Shown piece by piece: positions 26,518 to 33,198 of a DNA stretch of 33,198 nt (position 1 is its first letter; every line of letters starts with the position of its first letter). A program made the translations under genes and the position numbers. The DNA is taken from positions 1 through 33,198 of the forward strand of contig JAIYAV010000009.1 of NCBI GenBank assembly GCA_027488855.1, read 5' to 3'. The notes below the pieces were generated by a model. It had not been told where the DNA came from, ran no database searches, and worked only from the letters and a program-made list of their open reading frames with translations. This DNA is from Saprospiraceae bacterium (GTDB taxonomy: Bacteria > Bacteroidota > Bacteroidia > Chitinophagales > Saprospiraceae).

Positions 26518-28848
26518 TCAAGTGAAATTGAAAGGCACTTTTAGTCGCAGACTCAGGTTTCGGCCCGGTTCGACAGTAAAGTAGCGGAAGCGGTTCAGGT
26601 ACTCCCGGTACTCCGTATTGAGCAAATTGAACACTGAAATCCCTACCTCCAACCTTTGTTTGCCCCACATCAAGGTGTGGAACAACTCTGCATCCAGCCG
26701 AACAAACCCCGCCGGAGGTGGCGCATAATCTGTCACTGGAGCCTGTTTTTGTTGCAGCACCCACAGCGCGCTAATGCGCACAAATGAAGGGTGATCGGGC
26801 TGTTTTTTTTCATTAAAACCCCATTTCAAACCTTGTTCAAAACGCAGTGGGGGCATATAAATGAGGTAATCCTCCAGTTCCCGATTCCAGCCACTCAGTA
26901 GGGACGCTTTGGATTCCAGGTGTAAGGTTTTGTGGAGGGTAAAATCGCCCGTCCAGTCAATGCCCATGATCCGCGCATCGGCCTGATTGTAGTCGAAAGC
27001 AGGAAAAGCACCCCGAATGGTCAGTTGGGCTTCGCTGCGGGGTTGCAAGTAGATGAAATTGTCGATCAAGTTGTAGTAGCTGGTCAGGGCCATCGTCCAA
27101 TGATTGTTGCGACTGCCCTCTAGGGTTAGACTATTGTTGAAACCTCTCTCGGCCTTCAAGTCGGGATTCCCTTGTTCATAACTGGCCGAACCATGGTGTA
27201 CGCCGCTGCTATATAGCTCATTGACCAATGGTGAACGCCAGGCTGAACCCGTATTGAAGCGCAATTTCCAGTCTTCATTCAAGGCGTAAATAACGCCTAA
27301 TGACGCCGACCAGTTTTGAAAATTGCGGTCTTCATCCAGGTTGTTGGTGCCTTGTTCGGCTACATGCAAGTGGCGCAAATCGTAACGCAGGCCAAACTCG
27401 TATTCCCATGGACTTCCCTGTTTGAAGCGCCGTTCGGTCCAGTATACACCCCAGTCGAAGTTGTCAAAATTGGGAATCAAGGCGCCGCGATCCACAGTAT
27501 TGATCTGCTTTTGGGCATTAGAGCCCAAGGCACCCCGCCAATTGCGGCCCAAGCGATGATCCCAATTCAGTTCTGCGGCCCAGGTAGTGATTTCGAATTC
27601 AATATTTGGGTCGTCCAGCGTTTCGGGCAGGGGATTGAAGCGGCGGTGCGCGTCGTACTCTTGGCGGCGATTGAACTGCCGACTCAACTGCAAAGAAAGT
27701 TTATCGGTTTCCGACAGGGCATGCGCCAGTTTGACCCGAAAAGTTTCGTGCATGGCCTTTTGCAAGGGGCGACCTAAGTCATAACTAAAGGCCCCATCTT
27801 GCAGTGGTCTGCCGCGTTCAATGGCATTGTTTAAGTCGGTCAAGTTACCGATATGTGAGTCCCGCAAGATGCCCAATTGGGTAAAAAAGCGGGAATAGAA
27901 AGTTTCTACTACCCAATGTTCTGGCTGGAATTTGCCACTCCAGGAAAAATTGGATTCACTTACCCCGGTGTTGTTGAGGTAATAATTGGGTGTTTGTAAG
28001 TTGCCAGCGCGTTTGAGGGTGCCTTGAATGCGGCCACTCAGGGGCAGTTTGGCCAATTTGCCTTCCAGCATACCCGATGCAACACCCCCCCGGCCATTGC
28101 TGTACCCTTGGAGGTGTGCCTCGCCACCGATCCCTGGAGTTTGTCGCACAGGTTTTGGTTCGAGCAGGATGATGCCGCCCAGCGCATCCGCTCCGTATCG
28201 TACACTGGCGGCGCCTTTTACGACGGTGATGCGCTCGGCGGTGAAGGGGTCAACTTCAGGAGCGTGCTCGTTGCCCCATTGTTGGCCTTCCAAGCGAACG
28301 CCGTTGTTAAAAATGAGGATGCGGTTGCTGTGCAAGCCCTGAATGACAGGTTTGCTGATGGTTGCGCCCGTGTTGAGGGTGCTTACTCCGCTGAGGCGTT
28401 TGAGGCTTTCGCCTAGGCCCATGCCGCGCCCGGCGTCTAGCTCCACACCACTGAGTTCGGAACTGGTTTGGGTGCCCGCTTTTTTGTTGCTGCTGCCCGT
28501 CACGACCAGGTTTTCCAGGGTGACCGCGTTTTCTTTCATGGCAATGTCGAGTACGGCATTGCGCTGGAGAGTGAGTTTTTGCTCGGCGTGGTCGCAGCCG
28601 AGGTGGCTACATACGATGGTGTATTCTCCGGGGCAGATTCGTTCGATCTGGTAATGGCCGTGCTCGTCGCTTTGTACCCCTTGTTGGGTTTCCTTGATGA
28701 CAACGCCAGCGTAGGGCATGGGCAAGCCAGTATCGGCGTTCAGCACCTGACCGCGTAGACTCAAGTTACAGTCTTGTGCCAGCAATTGCGCAGGTAGTCC
28801 GACGACTAGCCATAACATTCCGAATAAGGATGTCCATCTTTTTTCCAT
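26518..28848 (-). CDS. TonB-dependent outer-membrane receptor, probably metal or chelate uptake
   Basis: The protein has 776 residues with a signal peptide (about 1-25). A carboxypeptidase-D-like domain (about 28-105) carries four cysteines, including CPGEYTIVCSHLGCDH. The plug (about 112-235) contains ESLKRLSGVSTLNTGATISKP, IQGLHSNRILIFNNGVRLEGQQWGNEHAPEVDP and GAASVRYGADALGGIILLEP. A 22-strand-type barrel follows to the C-terminus. It is not SusC-like in size or motifs and recalls receptors for small chelates, including the zinc receptor ZnuD class, though I cannot assign the substrate firmly. The adjacent lipoprotein and the nearby Fur-family gene support a metal theme. A TATCTTTG promoter element lies upstream. 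Confidence 0.9.
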   Translation of the reverse strand: MEKRWTSLFGMLWLVVGLPAQLLAQDCNLSLRGQVLNADTGLPMPYAGVVIKETQQGVQSDEHGHYQIERICPGEYTIVCSHLGCDHAEQKLTLQRNAVLDIAMKENAVTLENLVVTGSSNKKAGTQTSSELSGVELDAGRGMGLGESLKRLSGVSTLNTGATISKPVIQGLHSNRILIFNNGVRLEGQQWGNEHAPEVDPFTAERITVVKGAASVRYGADALGGIILLEPKPVRQTPGIGGEAHLQGYSNGRGGVASGMLEGKLAKLPLSGRIQGTLKRAGNLQTPNYYLNNTGVSESNFSWSGKFQPEHWVVETFYSRFFTQLGILRDSHIGNLTDLNNAIERGRPLQDGAFSYDLGRPLQKAMHETFRVKLAHALSETDKLSLQLSRQFNRRQEYDAHRRFNPLPETLDDPNIEFEITTWAAELNWDHRLGRNWRGALGSNAQKQINTVDRGALIPNFDNFDWGVYWTERRFKQGSPWEYEFGLRYDLRHLHVAEQGTNNLDEDRNFQNWSASLGVIYALNEDWKLRFNTGSAWRSPLVNELYSSGVHHGSASYEQGNPDLKAERGFNNSLTLEGSRNNHWTMALTSYYNLIDNFIYLQPRSEAQLTIRGAFPAFDYNQADARIMGIDWTGDFTLHKTLHLESKASLLSGWNRELEDYLIYMPPLRFEQGLKWGFNEKKQPDHPSFVRISALWVLQQKQAPVTDYAPPPAGFVRLDAELFHTLMWGKQRLEVGISVFNLLNTEYREYLNRFRYFTVEPGRNLSLRLKVPFNFT

Positions 28849-28870
28849 ACATTTCTCTCAAAGCCTAAAA

Positions 28871-28878
28871 CAAAGATA
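28871..28878 (-). promoter_or_regulatory. -7 promoter element of the TonB receptor operon
   Basis: On the minus strand TATCTTTG matches TAnnTTTG exactly, 22 bases before the start codon at 28848, which would leave a short leader. No TTTG at the usual -33 distance was found, so the call rests on the single element and position. Confidence 0.4.
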
Positions 28879-28974
28879 AAATCTTTTTGCAACAGTGTTT
28901 CATTTGTAGGTGTTTATTTTTTGAGTTGATTATTTGAAACAATGGTAGATGGAGAGAAACGCTCAGATGGGAAT

Positions 28975-29060
28975 GTAGAGACGCACGGCCGTGCGTCTCC
29001 TGGTTTGATACTACCCATAAAAATCTATAGACACAAAGACGCACGGCCGTACGTCTCTAC
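28975..29060. repeat. pair of GTAGAGACGCA palindromic repeats
   Basis: A perfect 22-base palindrome GAGACGCACGG/CCGTGCGTCTC occupies 28978-28999 and is preceded by GTA. A near-identical copy in opposite orientation lies at 29037-29060 and ends CTCTAC. The two copies also pair with each other. The second copy abuts the stop codon of the minus-strand gene at 29061. They belong to the family seen at 10503 and may act as a transcript end between this gene and the receptor operon. Confidence 0.7.
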
Positions 29061-29468
29061 CTACACGTGCATCCTGGCAAAAATCAAGCCAGCGATTGTC
29101 CCCTGCAAAAAGCCATACAACAACCAGGTGCCAATCACAGTCAGCGATACATCAATGGCACTGAACAACAATACCATGATGGGCAAGGTGGCAATGATCA
29201 GGTACACAAACCCAAATTCGAGCCCACGGGCGATTAAATTGCCGACAAAAATGCCTTTAAAACGATTCCAGAACCAGGCTAAGGCAAAGGCTAGGACGAT
29301 GGGGTGCAAGAAATAAAAAGCATTGCGGAAAGGATCGTTGATAAAAACCGGATTGAAATATTCGAAGGCGACCGAAAGTAGCAAAATTGGCATCAGTTGG
29401 AGACACAGATAAGCAAATGCCAACAATACCAGGCTGGCCACCAGGCCCGAGGTGAGGACTTTTTTCAT
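29061..29468 (-). CDS. small integral membrane protein of unknown function
   Basis: The protein has 135 residues with four hydrophobic segments: about 5-30, 48-66, 82-105 and 108-130. The conserved-looking part between the first two is FEYFNPVFINDPFRNAFYFLHP. I do not recognise a family and there are no obvious catalytic residues. It lies upstream of the receptor operon on the same strand, but palindromic repeats separate them. It is divergent from the Fur-family gene. Confidence 0.75.
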   Translation of the reverse strand: MKKVLTSGLVASLVLLAFAYLCLQLMPILLLSVAFEYFNPVFINDPFRNAFYFLHPIVLAFALAWFWNRFKGIFVGNLIARGLEFGFVYLIIATLPIMVLLFSAIDVSLTVIGTWLLYGFLQGTIAGLIFARMHV

Positions 29469-29662
29469 GTAATGTTGATTTAGGTGAGCTAATGAAATGT
29501 GGCTTGAAAGTAGGCAGCTTCCCCGGATCGGGCTATGATATTGATCAATGGTGTAGATCGTTTTAATCAGCCCGGAAGTAGAAGATTTTCAAACCAACAC
29601 CACCAACAAAATTCCCCAGCCATTCAAAAACAACCGTAACTTTGCACCCAAATACCAACCAA

Positions 29663-30076
29663 GTGGCCAGCAACGCTCAACATTTGTTAAAATCTCATCA
29701 ATTGCGCCTCACCGATATGCGGGTGAAGGTGCTGGATTTATTTTTGTCGCGGGCACAAGCACTATCCCAAAACGATCTGGAACAAGAATTGGGCAAAGTA
29801 GACCGCATTACGCTTTACCGTACCTTGCGCACTTTTGAAGAACAGGGCCTGATCCACAAGGCGATGGATGGTACCGACAAACAAAAATATGCCCTGTGCC
29901 AGCACGACTGCGCTCAGGGGACGCATCATGACCACCACGCTCACTTTCATTGTGATGCCTGCGGGAAGACGATTTGTGTGGAGGAAATTGCGGCGCCAGT
30001 GATTACGCCGCCGCTGGGGTTTGCGGTGTCGGAGACCCATTTGGTGATTCGGGGACGCTGCGATGTGTGCCAGTAG
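29663..30076 (+). CDS. Fur-family metal-responsive transcriptional repressor
   Basis: The protein has 137 residues if it starts at GTG 29663; a TTG at 29642 would add seven. No ATG exists upstream in frame before the stop at about 29579, and the first internal ATG (29717) would cut into the DNA-binding domain. The winged helix is clear: LKSHQLRLTDMRVKVLDLFL, then VDRITLYRTLRTFEEQGLIHK. The dimer domain has CQHDCAQGTHHDHHAHFHC followed by DACGKTICVEE and the terminal RCDVC, giving two CxxC structural-zinc motifs and a His-rich sensor region. Whether it senses iron or zinc is not decided by sequence here. It may repress the TonB receptor operon. A TTTG just after a TAA at about 29641 resembles a -7 element, which would favour the GTG start. 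Confidence 0.88.
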   Translation: MASNAQHLLKSHQLRLTDMRVKVLDLFLSRAQALSQNDLEQELGKVDRITLYRTLRTFEEQGLIHKAMDGTDKQKYALCQHDCAQGTHHDHHAHFHCDACGKTICVEEIAAPVITPPLGFAVSETHLVIRGRCDVCQ

Positions 30077-30105
30077 GCCTGCTTAAGAGCCTGATTTGAT
30101 GGAAA

Positions 30106-30122
30106 TTTTGGCTGCGCCAAAA
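30106..30122. terminator. small hairpin after the Fur-family gene
   Basis: TTTTGGC (30106-30112) pairs with GCCAAAA (30116-30122) over a 3-base loop, 30 bases after the stop. It has no T-run, so it is a modest terminator candidate. Confidence 0.35.
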
Positions 30123-30206
30123 TGATTATTTACCACGACGTACGCGACGATCATGACGTTTTAGCGCTGCGCGCTTTCACGCCTTCGGCGTAGAGCGACA
30201 TTATTT

Positions 30207-30291
30207 AGGAGAACGATGACACGGATTAAAGCGGATAGATTCTTGGTTACCTAATCATTTATCCGCTTTAATCCGTGTCATCCGTTCTCCT
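30207..30291. repeat. inverted repeat of the ACACGGATTAAAGCGGAT type
   Basis: The arm at 30207-30237 and the arm at 30260-30291 are reverse complements apart from a single inserted base, around a 22-base loop. Sequences of this sort are, from memory, dispersed widely in environmental bacterial genomes. It lies between the convergent Fur-family and PD40 genes, so it may also stop both transcripts. The DNA between 30123 and 30206 holds nothing I can name. Confidence 0.75.
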
Positions 30292-30329
30292 ATTGTTGTC
30301 ACTTTTAGTACAAAAGACAAAGCCTTTGA

Positions 30330-32684
30330 TCATTGTGATAACTGTGGCGTGGGGAGATTTTGCAGCGAAGCTGCCCCAATCGTATACTCGCCCCATTGGG
30401 TCAAAGCCACTGGATTTTTGCTCGATTCTATCACCTGATATTTGATTTTTGCCACACTGGCTGGAAGATTAAGGATAAAGCGGAGTTCCCCTTGTGGCCT
30501 TATTTCGGTGATCAATTGATTTGTACTCCCATCCACAACTTTTAAGACCATTTCCTTTCGTTTAAATCCCGTCAAATTTTGCCCGATGCTGCCAAGTGGG
30601 AGCAGCAAAATTTTTCGTTTTTCAGCTTTACAAATACTGGGTAAGGCCATGCTGTACAACTCAGCTTCATCGTTCTTGGACAACTCGCTGGTGCTAAAAA
30701 AAGCCCGGCTATTGTCAGGCGCGAAGGCCAACCAATGCTTTTCATCACCGAGGGTGTTGACTTCTTTGCCGAGGTTTTGGGGCACCGTCCAATTGGTGAA
30801 ATCAGATTTGGGAAACTTGCTCAAGTCGGTCGATATTCCAGCTTTCGCCATCATTTCTGCATCGCTATTGCCATCCAAAGGTTTACTGAAAAATACATCC
30901 CCTTGCCCCAAACTTGGCCAAAGATCGGCAATAAAATACAAATTGCTATCTGGGCCAAAACAAGGAAAACGTTCTTCGCCACCCTCCACCATCAGAGTAG
31001 GGATGGCCTTAGGATTGCTCCAGCCAGAGCGGCTCTCGCCTTTGAACATGCGGTAGAGGTGAATGTGAGGAGGCTCTTGCTCATGCACCTGCTTTTTATT
31101 GCCCGAACCTTCAAAGACCAAACAACGCCCGTCTGGCGACAAGGTAGCGCGCCCTACCCAGGGAAATTCATTGACAGTGAGTGGCAAGCCAAAAGGCTTT
31201 TGCCAATTGTTGGCACCAAAAGTACTCATCATTAGTTTTCCGCCCTGTGCCAGCAAAAACTCGCGCCCATCCCGGGTGATGCTGTACGGTATATCATCGC
31301 GCTCGCTGCTCAAGATTTCCACCTTTTGGGGTGCAGACCAGAGGCCATTGAGCGAGTCGTACTGGCAAATGAACACATCAAGACCCGTGCTACCATTGGC
31401 TAAGGCCAGATAAAGACTCTGCCCATCGGGTGCAAATACCGGGGCCAATTCCTCCCGCCCAGCCTGGCTTAAACTTGGCAACAGCTCAATGCTAAACCCA
31501 TCCGCCGGGCGCTGAAAAAGCTCCATAGCGGTTTTGAACCATGCATTTTTGGAAATGTAAAAAGAATATTGTTTGTCACAGTCGGGGAGAGCGACATCGG
31601 GATAAAGTGGACGTGCCGTTTGTAAAAGTTGAATGGCTTTGTCCCAGACGCCCCGGCGCTGATAGGAGTTCAGGGCCATTCGGAAAAGGTCGTAGCCGCG
31701 TTTGGAAGGGGCGGTCAGGTTCAGGTAGCGCAGGAGATTGGCATCGTAGGTAGGCAGGCGTTTGCCGGTGCGTAGTTGTTTGGTCAGCTCCCAGCCCAGG
31801 CGCAATTCGGCCAACTGAGCCCATTCAGTGGGTGAGTAATCGATACTGTCGAGCAGCATACCCCCATTACTCAGGCGCTCGATGTGCAGATCAATCCAGT
31901 CATCGAGGATGAAGTATGGGTAGGTGCGCAGGTAATTGAGGGCCAATTGTATGCTGTCTTGCCGCAAAACTTCGACGGCCTCCTTAGACCAGCAAGCTTC
32001 GGAAAACCAATGCCCTGGTTGTTCTTTGACAAAGGTGCTCAAATTGCGGTAGGTGTGTTCTTTGACAAAGGCATCGAGAATAAAGGAATACACGTGGTCG
32101 GGATAACGGCTACCCCGTTGGGTCAGAAGGTCGTGATGATGGTTGTACAAGGCATCCAAAAGGGCATAGTTGGCAGTTCGGAGGGAGCGCAGATGCCATG
32201 TGACCATCCGTGCCCGGAGGTCTTCCCGTTGTTGAAAAATGGCTACGGAGGGGGTGTCTATAAAAACGGCCAGGTGTTTTTCAAAGTTGAGGATGCCACT
32301 GCTGTCGTGGTAGTGGCTGAGGGCTTTGTGCTCCAGTTCAATGCGCAAAGATTTGATGTTCAGGGTGTCGAACTGGAATTTTTTGAGGAGTTTTTTGCGG
32401 GCTTTGGGCTTGAGTTGCTCCCAGCGTGCGGCATCCAGGTATAGGGCTTCCGCCATTTTGTAGATGCTGGCCAACTCGGGTTCTTTTTCCTGAAACTCGG
32501 TTTTGACGAGGCCGTACTGGGCCAACGGTGCATAAACCGGATGGTTTTTGTGTTTTGTAAAAGCTGTGCGTGCAGCAGCGTAGTTGGACTTGGCCAAATA
32601 CTTAAAGCCTTTTTTGACCTGAGCGAAGCCAAATTGAGTGGAGCTCAGGAGGAACAGCATGCAATAGATGGTCGGGCGGAGCAT
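30330..32684 (-). CDS. secreted TPR/PD40 beta-propeller protein
   Basis: The protein has 784 residues from the ATG at 32684. An earlier ATG at 32717 adds 11 residues before the signal peptide (MLRPTIYCMLFLLSSTQFGFAQ) and is less likely. Residues about 25-380 are helical and TPR-like (FKYLAKSNYAAARTAFTKH; YQRRGVWDKAIQLLQTA). Residues about 400-680 hold PD40/WD40-like propeller blades of the form LAPVFAPDGQSLYLA, ATLSPDGRCLVFEG, FPCFGPDSNLYFIA and LAFAPDNSRAFFST. A last domain of about 90 residues looks beta-rich. Related Bacteroidota proteins often end in an OmpA domain that binds peptidoglycan; none is visible here. The role is unknown, perhaps an envelope scaffold. Confidence 0.85.
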   Translation of the reverse strand: MLRPTIYCMLFLLSSTQFGFAQVKKGFKYLAKSNYAAARTAFTKHKNHPVYAPLAQYGLVKTEFQEKEPELASIYKMAEALYLDAARWEQLKPKARKKLLKKFQFDTLNIKSLRIELEHKALSHYHDSSGILNFEKHLAVFIDTPSVAIFQQREDLRARMVTWHLRSLRTANYALLDALYNHHHDLLTQRGSRYPDHVYSFILDAFVKEHTYRNLSTFVKEQPGHWFSEACWSKEAVEVLRQDSIQLALNYLRTYPYFILDDWIDLHIERLSNGGMLLDSIDYSPTEWAQLAELRLGWELTKQLRTGKRLPTYDANLLRYLNLTAPSKRGYDLFRMALNSYQRRGVWDKAIQLLQTARPLYPDVALPDCDKQYSFYISKNAWFKTAMELFQRPADGFSIELLPSLSQAGREELAPVFAPDGQSLYLALANGSTGLDVFICQYDSLNGLWSAPQKVEILSSERDDIPYSITRDGREFLLAQGGKLMMSTFGANNWQKPFGLPLTVNEFPWVGRATLSPDGRCLVFEGSGNKKQVHEQEPPHIHLYRMFKGESRSGWSNPKAIPTLMVEGGEERFPCFGPDSNLYFIADLWPSLGQGDVFFSKPLDGNSDAEMMAKAGISTDLSKFPKSDFTNWTVPQNLGKEVNTLGDEKHWLAFAPDNSRAFFSTSELSKNDEAELYSMALPSICKAEKRKILLLPLGSIGQNLTGFKRKEMVLKVVDGSTNQLITEIRPQGELRFILNLPASVAKIKYQVIESSKNPVALTQWGEYTIGAASLQNLPTPQLSQ

Positions 32685-32880
32685 GTTTTTTTGTGGCAAG
32701 ATAAAGAAAAAAGTCAATTCAAAACGTTGTTTTTAGTTGCTTGACTTAAAGATTAGTTAAAAGTCTTGGACTTAGGGACGGAAATGAAGTAAAGTTACAA
32801 AGTTGCCTTGGCTCTTTGATTAGTAACGTTTTGTGTCTTCGTGTCTTTGTGGCGCAAAAAAATGTCCAGTAGTATGATTT

Positions 32881-33042
32881 CGACCAGCGGCAGAGCCGCC
32901 AAAACATCGATAGTTCAAGGAACGAAGCTAGATTTTTAGGTACGTAGTACCGGAACAAAAGGCAAAAGTTCCGGTACTACGTACCTAAAAAAACTGCTTG
33001 GACTAAATGCTATCGACGTTTTGGCGGCTCTGCCGCTGGTCG
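32881..33042. repeat. 162-bp nested palindromic element
   Basis: The outer arms 32881-32913 and 33010-33042 are reverse complements over 33 bases with one mismatch. Inside them the arms 32933-32956 and 32968-32991 pair perfectly over 24 bases around an 11-base loop (AAAAGGCAAAA). The spacers between outer and inner arms differ. No coding capacity or transposase is visible, so this is a non-autonomous element or a large extruded structure. It lies upstream of the PD40 gene; 32718-32880 shows nothing further. Confidence 0.8.
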
Positions 33043-33080
33043 TTGATCCTAAGTTTAGAACTTGCCAATTACCATCGCCC

Positions 33081-33198
33081 CTAGTCCATTCTTATTTTAC
33101 ATTTGAAATAGTATTCATATTCTCGTTTGATGAAGTCAAATTCAGCGCCAAGTTCTTTCAAATAATAGGGCTGAGTGACGACTTTGGCTTTGCCATAA
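33081..33198 (-). CDS. 3' end of an unrecognised gene, cut by the window edge
   Basis: On the minus strand an open frame enters from the right edge and ends at the TAG at 33081-33083. The 38 visible residues include KAKVVTQPYYLKELGAEF followed by DFIKREYEYYFKCKIRMD. The residue mix looks coding rather than random, but the piece is too short to name. Frame and length upstream cannot be judged. Confidence 0.5.
   Translation of the reverse strand, partial: YGKAKVVTQPYYLKELGAEFDFIKREYEYYFKCKIRMD

Noticed and set aside
27316-28758. Several open frames on the plus strand inside the TonB receptor gene
   Set aside because: They are antisense to a gene with full domain support and show no recognisable domains.
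31884-32444. 186-codon plus-strand frame inside the PD40 gene
   Set aside because: It is antisense to a protein with a signal peptide, TPR and propeller repeats, and has no domain features.

Overview
The window reads as chromosomal DNA of a Bacteroidota bacterium. The evidence is a SusC/SusD pair, a hybrid two-component regulator, type IX secretion (T9SS) sorting domains, TonB-dependent receptors, few Shine-Dalgarno sites, and promoter-like TTTG/TAnnTTTG elements. The style (many TPR kinases, PD40 proteins, long palindromic intergenic repeats, moderate GC) resembles free-living Saprospiria/Cytophagia-type organisms. That placement is an impression from content, not a measured result.

Region 1 (1-6.6 kb) holds an 87-bp tandem repeat running into the 3' end of an SH3b-domain secreted protein gene, then a divergent cyanophycinase-like lipoprotein. 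After these comes an overlapping pair of TPR/transmembrane signalling genes. The first is a complete sensor histidine kinase. The second has the same architecture but lacks the phospho-acceptor histidine and the whole ATPase domain. The flanking intergenic regions carry large palindromic repeats.

Region 2 (6.6-24.9 kb) looks like a mannan-utilisation locus. In order it holds a T9SS-secreted tectonin/ricin lectin, a SIMPL-like secreted protein, and a T9SS-secreted GH5 enzyme resembling beta-mannanases. A giant hybrid two-component sensor/regulator and an AraC-family regulator follow. A tandem SnoaL-like protein lies on the opposite strand. Then come SusC, SusD and a surface glycan-binding lipoprotein with two repeated jelly-roll-like domains, ending at a strong intrinsic terminator, and finally a GH26 beta-mannanase. 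A coherent model is extracellular cleavage by GH5, binding by the SusD and SusE-like proteins, import through SusC, and further cleavage by GH26, with the hybrid regulator sensing oligosaccharides in the periplasm. The GH5 gene is a compositional mosaic: its catalytic part is AT-rich and its sorting domain GC-rich.

Region 3 (25-30.1 kb) has a TerC-family membrane protein, then on the minus strand a TonB-dependent receptor followed by a small acidic lipoprotein (probable operon), a small four-helix membrane protein, and a divergent Fur-family regulator. Metal (perhaps zinc) uptake is a plausible theme.

Region 4 (30.1-33.2 kb) has a large TPR/PD40 beta-propeller secreted protein on the minus strand, a nested 162-bp palindromic element, and the 3' end of a further minus-strand gene cut by the window edge. 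I saw no rRNA, tRNA, CRISPR array, transposase or phage gene.
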